From Niallia taxi (lineage in GTDB: Bacteria; Bacillota; Bacilli; Bacillales; Cytobacillaceae): 64,000 nt of DNA. The translations under genes were made by a program, and so were the position numbers. This document shows, one piece after another, positions 8,368 to 16,416 of the stretch. The stretch's first letter is position 1, and each line of letters begins with the position of its first letter. The notes under the pieces were generated by a model that saw nothing but the letters and a program-made list of their open reading frames with translations, had not been told where the DNA came from and made no database searches. The stretch lies in assembly GCF_032818155.1 (NCBI RefSeq), contig NZ_CP102589.1:1722001-1786000 (forward strand), written 5' to 3'.

Positions 8368-9477
8368 ATGGTATGCCTTTCAAAGAGAAATGTGCATGGA
8401 TTATTTCTTCTCTTGCTCATTTTCACACTTGTTTTATCTGGATGCTCCCATAAACAGAAGGAAACAACGAGTAAAGAGGATGAGAAAGACAATCAAAAAA
8501 AAGAAAAAATACAAGCATTGGCATTGCCAATGCAAGCAGAAAATGGGGAACTTTTGGAAGTGTCTGGATGGCTTGATGACCATACAATTTGCTATATAAG
8601 CAAGGGCGATAGCTATTATGTTTTTAAATATGATATTTATTCAGGCAAGCATACACTTTTGTATACGAGTGCGAATGAAATATCAGCCTTGAAAATTAGT
8701 CCTGATTATTCGAAGCTGCTTGTTTTTACAAATGAAGAAAATTATCAAGGAACGATAGCAATTTTAAACAATGAGGGAAAACAGCTTTTTTCTAAGCAAC
8801 TTAAAAGCTATGAAGCAGAATTTGTCTGGAATCCTTTTGATGAAGATAAGCTGTTAGTTTCTTCCTTTACAAAGGAGTGGGCCAGCAGTTCTCATCTGCT
8901 GTCGATTCAAAAAGGAACATTGGAAGAAGTAAGTCTAGATAATCCGTTTATTGTTTGGACAGACAAAGAAACCTTCGCTTATTTAGGCTGGCAGGAGGAT
9001 ATGGCGTCTATTTCTTCACCAGTAACAAGTAAAAATATTTATACTGGGGAACAATCGGTATTAGAAAGCGACGCATACTCTATCGGAAGTAAAGGCTCTT
9101 CCGTCTTCACCATCTCAGATGATCCAGAAAATATGCAAAAGGCTCATTACACCTTTTATAATAAGCTGAAAGCAAAATCAGAGATTTCTCTGCCGCGTTT
9201 GTCTAATTTTTCGGATTGGCTTATCCCATACTATGATATTGCTGACGATAAGATGTACACCTTTTATCCCGAAGAGTCAGGAGATGCAACGACATATGCG
9301 GGAACGTATACTTTTGTCACCATTGATATGTCAAGCGGGGAAACAGAAAACGTGATAAAAAAAGACTTGGAGAACGAGCCAATCAGCATTTCACCTGATG
9401 GAAAATGGTCATTATACGGATTTTATATGGGAAATATCATAAATCTTGAAACAGGGGAGATTATTCCCCTGTTTTAA
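8368..9477 (+). CDS. yqgU: YqgU-like lipoprotein
   Basis: A 369-residue protein with a lipoprotein signal peptide: a basic N-terminus, a hydrophobic run (LFLLLLIFTLVL) and the lipobox LSGC at about residue 27, followed by a charged linker. The remainder resembles a beta-propeller-like domain with repeated short strands. GTG 8359 is in frame, but AAAGGGTG at 8352-8359 serves as ribosome-binding site for ATG 8368. Expected to be anchored on the outside of the membrane; function unknown. It has the same neighbours as in B. subtilis. Confidence 0.85.
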   Translation: MVCLSKRNVHGLFLLLLIFTLVLSGCSHKQKETTSKEDEKDNQKKEKIQALALPMQAENGELLEVSGWLDDHTICYISKGDSYYVFKYDIYSGKHTLLYTSANEISALKISPDYSKLLVFTNEENYQGTIAILNNEGKQLFSKQLKSYEAEFVWNPFDEDKLLVSSFTKEWASSSHLLSIQKGTLEEVSLDNPFIVWTDKETFAYLGWQEDMASISSPVTSKNIYTGEQSVLESDAYSIGSKGSSVFTISDDPENMQKAHYTFYNKLKAKSEISLPRLSNFSDWLIPYYDIADDKMYTFYPEESGDATTYAGTYTFVTIDMSSGETENVIKKDLENEPISISPDGKWSLYGFYMGNIINLETGEIIPLF

Positions 9478-9563
9478 TGTTTACATCGTTGATGCTTGAG
9501 ATTCGTTAAAAATTATGACATTATTAAAAATACAAAACTAAGTTACAAAAGGAGTTTTTTTTG

Positions 9564-9878
9564 ATGGCAATAGTAGATGTAACAGTGATACCAATAGGTA
9601 CAGAATCACCAAGTGTCAGTGCGTATGTAGCAGATATACAGAAGGTATTAAAATCGTACGAGGAAAAAGGGGCAATTAGATTTCAGCTGACACCAATGAA
9701 TACAATAATTGAAGGAGAATTGCCAGTCTTGTTTGAAGTGATTCAAGCAATGCACGAGGTGCCATTTTCTAAAGGATTGGTTCGTGTCGCAACAAATATC
9801 CGAATAGACGACAGACGTGATGTAAAAAGAAAGATGGAAGAAAAAGTCGACAGAGTTCTAAGCCATCTGCAAGATTAA
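9564..9878 (+). CDS. yqgV: MTH1187 family thiamine-binding protein
   Basis: A 104-residue protein of the thiamine-binding MTH1187/YkoF-like family (starts MAIVDVTVIPIG, contains YVADIQKVL and ELPVLFEVI). Ferredoxin-like fold expected. The ATG at 9564 has AAAAGGAG nine bases upstream; the TTG at 9561 is less likely. It lies 22 bases before yqgX and probably shares its transcript. What it delivers thiamine or a related ligand to is unknown. Confidence 0.88.
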   Translation: MAIVDVTVIPIGTESPSVSAYVADIQKVLKSYEEKGAIRFQLTPMNTIIEGELPVLFEVIQAMHEVPFSKGLVRVATNIRIDDRRDVKRKMEEKVDRVLSHLQD

Positions 9879-9900
9879 TTAAAGGAATGTGGTGACATAA

Positions 9901-10539
9901 ATGATTCAATATAAACAGATGCCATTAGGACCAATACAAACAAATTGCTATGTAATTTGGAATGAACAAAAAGAATGCTTGATTGTTGACCCAGGCGATA
10001 ATGGAGCGAAAATCATAAAAACGATTGGAGAAATGGGTGTGCAGCCAATTGCCATTCTGCTTACACATGCTCATTTCGACCATATAGGTGCTGTTGAAAC
10101 AGTTCGTAATGAATTTAATATTCCTGTTTTTATACATAGTAATGAAGATAATTGGCTTACAGATCCGAAGTTTAATGGTAGCTCTGCCTTTAGGCTGCCA
10201 AATCCTGTTGTTTGTGAGCCTGCAGACCATTATTTGGACGAAAATCCTGCAATGAAAATAGGCAGCTTTACTTTTGCCGTTTTGGAAACCCCTGGTCATT
10301 CGCCTGGTAGTGTGACGTTTTATTTCGCAGAAGAGGGTGTAGCTTTTTCAGGTGATGCATTGTTTTTTGAAAGCATTGGCAGAACAGATCTCGCAGGCGG
10401 AAATCAGCGTACATTGCTTAGCAGCATAAATGACAAGCTGATGACATTGCCTGAAGAAACAGTCATTTTATCAGGGCATGGTAAAAGCACAACAATTGGT
10501 CACGAAATGGATCATAATCCTTATATTAATGGGTTCTAA
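9901..10539 (+). CDS. yqgX: MBL-fold metallohydrolase (YqgX)
   Basis: A 212-residue metallo-beta-lactamase-fold hydrolase of the glyoxalase II-like group. Metal ligands are visible in THAHFDHIG (H56, H58, D60, H61), in ETPGHSPGS and in LSGHGKST. Related enzymes hydrolyse S-D-lactoyl thiols such as bacillithiol adducts; the substrate here is inferred from family. It follows yqgV closely and ends at a convergent terminator. Confidence 0.9.
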   Translation: MIQYKQMPLGPIQTNCYVIWNEQKECLIVDPGDNGAKIIKTIGEMGVQPIAILLTHAHFDHIGAVETVRNEFNIPVFIHSNEDNWLTDPKFNGSSAFRLPNPVVCEPADHYLDENPAMKIGSFTFAVLETPGHSPGSVTFYFAEEGVAFSGDALFFESIGRTDLAGGNQRTLLSSINDKLMTLPEETVILSGHGKSTTIGHEMDHNPYINGF

Positions 10540-10540
10540 A

Positions 10541-10579
10541 AAGACAAGCGGATAGGGCAGCCTATCCGCTTGTCTTTTT
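10541..10579. terminator. Bidirectional terminator
   Basis: Perfect 16-bp stem AAGACAAGCGGATAGG / CCTATCCGCTTGTCTT with loop GCAG and T runs on both strands, between convergent genes. Confidence 0.92.
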
Positions 10580-10584
10580 CATTT

Positions 10585-11304
10585 TTAGTTACTTATGTGA
10601 GCAGGTTCACATACATACGCCTTATACGCACATTGTTGACAGCCTGAAAGCATATTTTGCCGTTCTGATAAGCGGACATCTGGGAACACAGCTTCAAACA
10701 TGCCAATGAAAAACTGTTGATGCATCATGCATACCTTATCTTTATTCAGCTTCGCTGCTTCCTTGAAGGGACAGTTAAATACTTCGAAATAGATGCTAGA
10801 TTCCTCTTCATCCCATTCAAATTCAGGCTTCAATCCTGCCAATATGGCGGCATGCTTTAATAGTTGGATTTTATCTTTGTTAGATAATTCTTCGATACTG
10901 CTTGATAAGCGGTGAAGCTCTTGCCCCATCATTTCCTTGCCGAAGGAGTATCCAGTTTCATAAAGTGCTTTGCTGCCTTCTGGACCAAGCTTCTCTAATG
11001 ATTGAAGCAAAATGCTGCTTAATAGCTGGTAGTTGCGAAAAGGAAAGCTTAATTGGATAACCTCTGCTGACAGACGGTATAATTTGCTTGGCCGGCCACC
11101 TCTGCCAGTTTTTTTTGTTTCAGCATACAGCATGCGCACATCTTCGAGCTTGGAAAGATGTAGTCTTGCTACATTAGGATGAATAGAGAATTTGTCGGCT
11201 ATTTCCTGAACAGTCACATCACGATGACAGTTAGTAATATACTGATAAATATAAAATCGAGTTGGATCTGATAATACATTTGTGATTTTTAATGTATGTT
11301 CCAT
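10585..11304 (-). CDS. HTH transcriptional regulator with Cys-rich C-terminal domain
   Basis: A 239-residue regulator with an N-terminal winged helix of ArsR/DeoR type (about residues 5-80: LSDPTRFYIYQYI, VQEIADKFSIHPNVARLHL, GRGGRPSKLY wing). The C-terminal domain contains NCPF, C-x13-C, and then C-x2-C-x6-C (LSGCQQCAYKAYVC). This arrangement resembles iron-sulfur or metal-sensing regulators such as SufR, so it may sense a metal or Fe-S cluster; that is inference. A TATAAT-like -10 (minus strand, near 11,345) and GGAGG precede the ATG. Single gene next to tRNA-Gln. Confidence 0.85.
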   Translation of the reverse strand: MEHTLKITNVLSDPTRFYIYQYITNCHRDVTVQEIADKFSIHPNVARLHLSKLEDVRMLYAETKKTGRGGRPSKLYRLSAEVIQLSFPFRNYQLLSSILLQSLEKLGPEGSKALYETGYSFGKEMMGQELHRLSSSIEELSNKDKIQLLKHAAILAGLKPEFEWDEEESSIYFEVFNCPFKEAAKLNKDKVCMMHQQFFIGMFEAVFPDVRLSERQNMLSGCQQCAYKAYVCEPAHISN

Positions 11305-11482
11305 AAGTATTTACCTCCTGGAATTTCAGTATTTTTGTTCATTATAATATAGTAAATCACCATATCCACCGTACTAACTATTTGTTTTTAAAAAGTTCAC
11401 ATCTTAGAAAATAATTTTTCACAAAATAGTCACTTTTACAGCATTTGTACAATTTTCATATTGTTAACCTTTTGCCAAGGAC

Positions 11483-11514
11483 AAAAAAAGTACAAAAAGC
11501 TACGCTTTTTGTAC
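11483..11514 (-). terminator. Terminator after tRNA-Gln
   Basis: On the minus strand an 11-bp perfect stem GTACAAAAAGC / GCTTTTTGTAC with loop GTA is followed by seven T residues. Confidence 0.88.
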
Positions 11515-11518
11515 AAGA

Positions 11519-11590
11519 CTGGGCTAGCTGGATTCGAACCAACGAGTGACGGAGTCAAAGTCCGTTGCCTTACCGCTTGGCTATAGCCCA
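11519..11590 (-). tRNA. tRNA-Gln (anticodon UUG)
   Basis: On the minus strand the acceptor arms TGGGCTA and TAGCCCA pair fully, the T arm carries GGTTCGAATCC, and the anticodon arm CGGACTTTGACTCCG places TTG in the loop. The discriminator base is G. The CCA end is not encoded; the next bases are TCT. A terminator follows after a few bases. Confidence 0.95.
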
Positions 11591-11650
11591 AAATATTCAC
11601 TTTGTATTTATATTATGGATATATTGTTATTTCTTTATACCCGTCATTTT

Positions 11651-11746
11651 TTAATAAACATAAGAAGTACCGATGATGATCAAAAGAATGAACAACACAA
11701 CAAGCAATGCAAAACCTCCGCCAAATCCAAAACCTGCTTCTCCCAT
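11651..11746 (-). CDS. YjcZ family sporulation peptide, 31 aa
   Basis: A 31-residue peptide beginning MGEAGFGFGGGFALLVVLFILLIIIG and so matching the YjcZ/YnzH-type sporulation peptides: a Gly-rich start followed by one membrane helix ending in SYVY. A GGAGGTG site precedes the ATG at the correct distance. Such peptides are made in sporulating cells and associate with forespore membranes; their role is unclear. Confidence 0.85.
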   Translation of the reverse strand: MGEAGFGFGGGFALLVVLFILLIIIGTSYVY

Positions 11747-11857
11747 TTCTGTGCACCTCCACTTTTTAAAACATAATGTATCGTATGCCCTTAGTGGATG
11801 TCCTGTTTTCTAAATAGGCTCTTTCTTGGCAAAATAGACATATGCCTATATTAAAGA

Positions 11858-11877
11858 GCTGCTGAATTATCAGCAGC
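11858..11877 (-). terminator. Possible terminator of the 44-aa gene
   Basis: Perfect 8-bp stem GCTGCTGA / TCAGCAGC with loop ATTA; the T tract on the minus strand (CTCTTTAAT) is weak. Confidence 0.4.
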
Positions 11878-11885
11878 CCACAGTA

Positions 11886-12020
11886 TTATTTATCCGTTTT
11901 GTTTATCTTTACATGCTTTGGTCGTTCAGGGTAGGAAGCTTCATTAGCTTTTGGTGCGGTAAGGGTGTTTCTTTTATCCAAAACTTTTCCTGAAAACTCA
12001 ACTGGATCGCGTCTATCCAT
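11886..12020 (-). CDS. Hypothetical small protein, 44 aa
   Basis: An ORF of 44 codons starting MDRRDPVEFSGKVLDKRN, hydrophilic and rich in Lys, Arg and Pro. A strong GAGGAGGTGG ribosome-binding site lies upstream of the ATG, which is the main support that it is real. No family recognised. It is divergent from the comG operon. Confidence 0.55.
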   Translation of the reverse strand: MDRRDPVEFSGKVLDKRNTLTAPKANEASYPERPKHVKINKTDK

Positions 12021-12167
12021 TCGAAAACCACCTCCTCTTTATAGAATGGTCAATGTGGGCAACGTAATGCATTGAAAAAAGGAAAAAAAGAATGGAAAAA
12101 TGGAAAAATTAAAAAAGGAATTTAGCAAGTATTGTCGAAATTTACATATAACCAAAAAGGAAAGGAT

Positions 12168-13241
12168 GTGCAATTTTTATTGATTTCCATTGAAGCTTTA
12201 GCAAACCGACTCATAAGGGAGGCTGTTGAAGCGAATGCTACAGATATTCATATTGTCCCCAAAAAGAAAGAATCCCACTTGCAATTTCGCATTTCTCACT
12301 CCTTACATCACAGAATGACATTGCCTCAAGCTCAATGTGACAGACTTATTTCACACTTTAAATTTACTGCATCAATGGATATTGGTGAAAGAAGACGGCC
12401 GCAAAGCGGTGCTATCAGCACAAAGCTAAATGGTCAGGACATTAGCCTCAGGCTCTCCACATTACCTGCAACTCCACATGAAAGTCTTGTTATTCGTTTG
12501 CTTGCTGACAACAGCACCATCCCAATCGACAAAATTTCTTTATTTCCAAACACTTCAAAAAAACTGCTGTCACTGCTGAAATATGCACATGGTCTTGTGC
12601 TATTTACAGGACCGACTGGTTCAGGCAAAACCTCCACATTATACTCACTTCTAAACAGCAATTCCCATCTTTACAAGCGAAAGGTCATAAGCCTCGAGGA
12701 CCCCATTGAAAAACCACAGGATAATGTTCTGCAAGTGCAAGTAAATGAAAAAGCCGGAATTACGTATGCTTCTGGCCTGAGGGCTATTTTACGGCATGAT
12801 CCAGACATTATTATGGTCGGAGAAATAAGGGATGCAGATACTGCCCGGATAGCTGTAAGGGCATCGCTGACAGGACATCTTGTTCTTGCCACAATGCATA
12901 CAAGGGATGCAAAGGGAGCTATTTACAGATTGATGGAATTCGGCGTCAGTAAGGTAGATATACAGCAAACCCTTATAGCTGTCACAGCGCAAAGATTAGT
13001 GGAGCTTGTCTGTCCGTATTGCAGCACAGATTGTCCGCCTTTTTGCTTTAGCGACCAACATCGCAGCAAAAGGGCAAGTGTATTTGAAATATTGACAGGA
13101 AAGCTTATACAATCGCTTCTTGCTGAAACCTATGTTCAAAACTTACACCCCAAACCTGCATTAAAGGAGGCAATCGGCAAGGGGATTGCCTTAGGCTATG
13201 TAAAGGAGACTGAGTATGCTCGCTGGATTTATGAAGATTAA
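12168..13241 (+). CDS. comGA: ComGA, competence pseudopilus assembly ATPase
   Basis: A 357-residue cytoplasmic secretion ATPase of the PilB/GspE type that powers assembly of the competence pseudopilus for DNA uptake. Seen are the Walker A loop GPTGSGKT, a LEDPIE Asp-box region, the Walker B stretch IIMVGEIRD, the LATMHTRDA His box, and a C-terminal cysteine group (CPYCSTDC). Start at GTG 12168 gives the usual family length; AAAAAGG at 12154-12160 is 7 bases upstream. TTG 12180 is an alternative, and TTG 12132 lacks a ribosome-binding site. The TGTCGAA word at 12133-12139 matches a Spo0A box. No clear ComK box pair was seen. comGB overlaps the 3' end by 26 bases. Confidence 0.94.
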   Translation: MQFLLISIEALANRLIREAVEANATDIHIVPKKKESHLQFRISHSLHHRMTLPQAQCDRLISHFKFTASMDIGERRRPQSGAISTKLNGQDISLRLSTLPATPHESLVIRLLADNSTIPIDKISLFPNTSKKLLSLLKYAHGLVLFTGPTGSGKTSTLYSLLNSNSHLYKRKVISLEDPIEKPQDNVLQVQVNEKAGITYASGLRAILRHDPDIIMVGEIRDADTARIAVRASLTGHLVLATMHTRDAKGAIYRLMEFGVSKVDIQQTLIAVTAQRLVELVCPYCSTDCPPFCFSDQHRSKRASVFEILTGKLIQSLLAETYVQNLHPKPALKEAIGKGIALGYVKETEYARWIYED

Positions 13242-14268
13242 GAAGGACAGCTGGAGTTTACGCGAACAATCGCTGTTTTTAAAATGTATTGGCGAGCTGC
13301 TGACACAAGGCTATTCCCTTTCGGAAGGTGTCCGCTCAAGTGTTCATTATCTCCCTGCTGATAAACAGGAGGATATTATGTCGGTTCTTGGATCTTTGAA
13401 AGGAGGAAATTCCTTTTGTGATAATCTGGCAAGACTAAAATTCAATCAGCAGACGATTAGTTATGTTTATTTCGCTGAAAAACACGGAGGATTTGCGAAG
13501 GCATTTCTTGATGCCAGCAACATTATGCAAAACCGGCTGCGAACGCTCCAACAACTTAAAAAAATTCTTTATTACCCCCTCTTTCTAGTCCTTTTCACCA
13601 TCATTTTGTTCTATTTTGTCCATCAAGTTTTGTTGCCCCAGTTTTCCTCTTTATTTTTATCAATGAGTGTAGAAACAAATTTATTTATGTCCTTCATAAT
13701 AGGTGCAGGCAGAGCAATGCCTTTTGTTTTGCTGTTAATTGGTGCCTTTCTCCTGTCATTACTCTACTATTACCTTCGAATTTTCCGCAAAAAAGATTCT
13801 TTGGAAAGGCTGCGGCTTATGGCGGCTATTCCAGTCATTGGCAAGTGCTTTTCTCTTTATTACACCTATATTTTTTCCTTGCAGCTGAGCCATTTGCTGC
13901 AAGGTGGATTTTCTATCTTCGAATCTCTTAAGTTCTTTCAGGAAGCCAAAGAGAATGCTCCCTTGGCACTTGCTGGTGAGAAAGTCATAGATCATTTGAA
14001 AAAGGGAGAGAGGATGGAGCAGGCGTTTTTATGCCTTACTTTTTTAGAAAAGGAATTTTGCAGGATTTTGCAGCATGGACAAGAAAATGGCAAGCTGGAT
14101 CAGGAATTGCATTTTCTCAGCCAATTTTGTATGGATAGCTTGCAGGACATGGTAAATCGTCTTATGAAGAAAATACAGCCAGTTATATATGCCGTTATCG
14201 GCATCCTGGTTATATCTATTTACTTGGCCGTTTTACTCCCGATGTTCCAACTATTGAATGGTTTATGA
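13216..14268 (+). CDS. comGB: ComGB, competence pilus platform membrane protein
   Basis: A 350-residue polytopic membrane protein of the GspF/PilC family that forms the inner-membrane platform of the pseudopilus machine. Two GspF-type repeats are visible, with membrane segments around residues 118-140, 165-190 and at the C-terminus (IYAVIGILVISIYLAVLLPMF). AAGGAG at 13202-13207 is 8 bases before the ATG. It overlaps comGA by 26 bases and comGC starts 12 bases after the stop codon, consistent with one operon. Confidence 0.93.
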   Translation: MLAGFMKIKKDSWSLREQSLFLKCIGELLTQGYSLSEGVRSSVHYLPADKQEDIMSVLGSLKGGNSFCDNLARLKFNQQTISYVYFAEKHGGFAKAFLDASNIMQNRLRTLQQLKKILYYPLFLVLFTIILFYFVHQVLLPQFSSLFLSMSVETNLFMSFIIGAGRAMPFVLLLIGAFLLSLLYYYLRIFRKKDSLERLRLMAAIPVIGKCFSLYYTYIFSLQLSHLLQGGFSIFESLKFFQEAKENAPLALAGEKVIDHLKKGERMEQAFLCLTFLEKEFCRILQHGQENGKLDQELHFLSQFCMDSLQDMVNRLMKKIQPVIYAVIGILVISIYLAVLLPMFQLLNGL

Positions 14269-14279
14269 AAGGAGAAAAA

Positions 14280-14582
14280 ATGAGAAACGAAAAAGGCTTT
14301 ACTTTAATAGAAATGATGATCGTTTTGTTAATTATATCCGTTTTATTAATTGTAACATTACCAAATATCACAAAGCATAATTCAAAAATCAATTCGACAG
14401 GCTGTGAGGCGTTTATCAAGATGGTGGAAGCAGAGGTTCAAGCCTATTATATGGACAACAGCAGCTATCCTGACTCTACGGAGGATTTAGTTGCAGAAGG
14501 CTACTTAAAAGAAGGTCAGACGACTTGTTCTAATGGGAAGGAGTTATCGATTAATAATGGCTCGGTAGATGTGCAGCAATGA
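14280..14582 (+). CDS. comGC: ComGC, major competence pseudopilin
   Basis: A 100-residue class 3 prepilin. The short leader MRNEKG is followed by the conserved FTLIEMMIVLLIISVLL helix, with cleavage by ComC expected after the glycine and N-methylation of the phenylalanine. Two cysteines (TGCEAF and TTCSNG) could form the structural disulfide known for this protein. AAAGGAG at 14268-14274 favours the ATG at 14280 over 14265. It is the main subunit of the transformation pseudopilus and overlaps comGD by 4 bases. Confidence 0.94.
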   Translation: MRNEKGFTLIEMMIVLLIISVLLIVTLPNITKHNSKINSTGCEAFIKMVEAEVQAYYMDNSSYPDSTEDLVAEGYLKEGQTTCSNGKELSINNGSVDVQQ

Positions 14583-15025
14583 AACAAAAATTAACCGAGT
14601 CTGGTTTCACCTTGCTAGAGATGTTAACAGCTTTATCCATTCTACTTGTAATCCTGGCGGTCATTCCGATGCTGTTAAGACCACAATACGAGCTTCTTCA
14701 GGAAAGAACCTTTTTTACTCAGTTGCAGACAGATTTGTTATATGCTCAAAATTATGCTTTATCCCATCAAAAAATTATCTATGCTCAATTTAATCCGATG
14801 GAGAAAAGATATTATTTTCGTGCTGATTTGAAAACTGGGATGATTGTGGACAGGCATTATCATGAGAGCATTACAATAAATGAGGATTCAACTCCAATTA
14901 ATTTTACAATAACGCCAAGCGGGAATGTATCTAAGTTTGCTTCATACCGAATAAGTATTGGAGACAATAAATACATTTTCACGATTCAAATTGGAAGAGG
15001 GAGGTCATATGTTAAAGAACAGTAA
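14579..15025 (+). CDS. comGD: ComGD, minor pseudopilin
   Basis: A 148-residue prepilin-like protein with leader MKQKLTESG and the hydrophobic core FTLLEMLTALSILLVIL. The C-terminal part is hydrophilic. The start codon overlaps the comGC stop codon, so translation is probably coupled. It is required together with the other minor pseudopilins for pilus priming in B. subtilis. Confidence 0.92.
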   Translation: MKQKLTESGFTLLEMLTALSILLVILAVIPMLLRPQYELLQERTFFTQLQTDLLYAQNYALSHQKIIYAQFNPMEKRYYFRADLKTGMIVDRHYHESITINEDSTPINFTITPSGNVSKFASYRISIGDNKYIFTIQIGRGRSYVKEQ

Positions 15026-15326
15026 GGGGGTTATTTTGCCTGAGTTTTTTCTTGCCTTTAGCACATGGCTTGTAATTGCCTTCTTTTTTGTACCAGCTTA
15101 TATGCAGCTGCATATGCAAATGAAGGCAATCGAACATGATCTGCTGGCACATCAGCTTTTATATGAAAGCTTATTGAAATGGAAGGCAGAGGATGTATTT
15201 ATGGAGAGCCACATTATAAAGGAAGATAACATCATGTTCAGATTCAGGTGGGATGAAGGGAAGGAGGCGTGTATAGAGTATGAGGGGGTATCGGAAAAAA
15301 CAACCCAGGTTTGTGAAAACATATAA
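15009..15326 (+). CDS. comGE: ComGE, minor pseudopilin-like protein
   Basis: A 105-residue protein with one N-terminal membrane helix (FFLAFSTWLVIAFFFVPAY) preceded by KGVILPE, a degenerate prepilin motif with Glu at the +5 position. Start at ATG 15009 after a GGGAGG site; an earlier in-frame ATG at 14958 lies deep inside comGD. Position and size identify it as ComGE; sequence alone would not. Confidence 0.85.
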   Translation: MLKNSKGVILPEFFLAFSTWLVIAFFFVPAYMQLHMQMKAIEHDLLAHQLLYESLLKWKAEDVFMESHIIKEDNIMFRFRWDEGKEACIEYEGVSEKTTQVCENI

Positions 15327-15762
15327 GGGAGAGACAGGCTTTATTTTGGCAGAAATGCTTGTTGCCTTATCGTTGTTTTTAATAATATGCGCCTTTTTTC
15401 CTCTTACAATAAAACTCATTACAGACGGCAATGCGGTTTCCCACAGTCTTCGTAGTCTTGAATGGGACGTATTTATTCATCAACTCAAAAAAGAAGTTCG
15501 TTTGGCTACATCTGTGCGCGTATCAGAACAAAAGCTGAATTTAACGGTAGAAGGAGAAAATGTTCAGTATGAGAAATATGAAAACAAAATAAGACGAAGA
15601 GTGAACGGCTCTGGACATGAGGTATGTCTTCAGGAGGTAGAGAAGGTAGAATTTGAAGCAATAGAGAGTGGTGTGAGAATACTAGTGACAGATACTTCGT
15701 TGGATAAAAGAATTGCGGCAGCCCGCTCCTTTTTGAGCCTGAATGAGGCTGAGCTGAAATGA
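15280..15762 (+). CDS. comGF: ComGF, minor pseudopilin
   Basis: A 160-residue protein with a rather long leader ending TG and the prepilin core FILAEMLVALSLFLIICAFF. AAGGAGG at 15261-15267 is 12 bases upstream of the ATG, a long spacing. It overlaps comGE by 47 bases. The protein is longer than the B. subtilis ComGF as I remember it, mainly because of the N-terminal extension; a later start in the same frame would shorten it, but none has a better ribosome-binding site. Confidence 0.86.
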   Translation: MRGYRKKQPRFVKTYKGETGFILAEMLVALSLFLIICAFFPLTIKLITDGNAVSHSLRSLEWDVFIHQLKKEVRLATSVRVSEQKLNLTVEGENVQYEKYENKIRRRVNGSGHEVCLQEVEKVEFEAIESGVRILVTDTSLDKRIAAARSFLSLNEAELK

Positions 15763-16136
15763 GAAAGTGTCAAAAAGGGTTTATCTATCCCGTAACCTTA
15801 TCTATTTTTCTGCTTGTCCTCAGCTGTTTTTTGGTGATAACCAGTCTGTTTTTAACAGAAAAAAGAATGTATCACAATTCGAAGGAGCTTCTTGTTCAGG
15901 AATATTATTTTATGAGTTCAGTAAAGGCTGTCGAGAAGGAGCTACAAATGGGCGAATATGCGCAACAGGGAGCACTCCAATTAAAAAAAGGTACGGTTGA
16001 TTATTCGATTGAACAAACGACAAATACTATTTTAAAGGTAGAATACCGCCTCCGCACAAAAAATGTTGAAACCGTTGGTTACAGTTATTTTGACAGGCGT
16101 GAAAACAAAATGACAAAGTGGGTCGAGGCGAAGTAA
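15759..16136 (+). CDS. comGG: ComGG, minor pseudopilin-like protein
   Basis: A 125-residue protein, one membrane helix near the N-terminus (YPVTLSIFLLVLSCFLVITSLF) after MRKCQKGFI. The usual glutamate of prepilins is absent, as is normal for ComGG. Its ATG overlaps the comGF stop by 4 bases. Last gene of the comG set proper. Confidence 0.87.
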   Translation: MRKCQKGFIYPVTLSIFLLVLSCFLVITSLFLTEKRMYHNSKELLVQEYYFMSSVKAVEKELQMGEYAQQGALQLKKGTVDYSIEQTTNTILKVEYRLRTKNVETVGYSYFDRRENKMTKWVEAK

Positions 16137-16195
16137 CGTATAAAAGAAGCAGTTACAGGAGAGACTAATATCTAAAAGGACGATGTAGGTGAATT

Positions 16196-16375
16196 ATGAA
16201 AACAAATGATTATGTAAAATATTTAACACAAACATTTGTGCAATACATGGATCAGCCGAAGGAAGAACGAAAAAAAATAAAGCAAGAAAGACGGGTAAAT
16301 AAAGAGCCTTTCATGCTTAGATGGTTCGGCATTCTTCCATATGTATTTGCCTATTTCTTTAAGAAGAAATACTGA
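16196..16375 (+). CDS. yqzE: YqzE family small protein
   Basis: A 59-residue protein (MKTNDYVKYLTQTFVQYMDQ at the start, basic middle, aromatic C-terminus FAYFFKKKY) matching YqzE, which closes the comG operon in B. subtilis. A GTAGGTG site precedes the ATG. Likely to be membrane associated through its C-terminal segment; function unknown. It ends just before a strong terminator. Confidence 0.9.
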   Translation: MKTNDYVKYLTQTFVQYMDQPKEERKKIKQERRVNKEPFMLRWFGILPYVFAYFFKKKY

Positions 16376-16380
16376 AAAGA

Positions 16381-16416
16381 AAAAGGATGAATCCTAAACT
16401 GGATTCATCCTTTTTT
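16381..16416. terminator. Bidirectional terminator comG/yqhG
   Basis: Perfect 14-bp stem AAAAGGATGAATCC / GGATTCATCCTTTT with loop TAAACT and T tails in both directions, between convergent yqzE and yqhG. Confidence 0.92.

Noticed and set aside
11546-11776. Plus-strand ORF of 76 codons over the tRNA region
   Set aside because: Overlaps the tRNA-Gln and the YjcZ-type peptide in antisense and has no ribosome-binding site.
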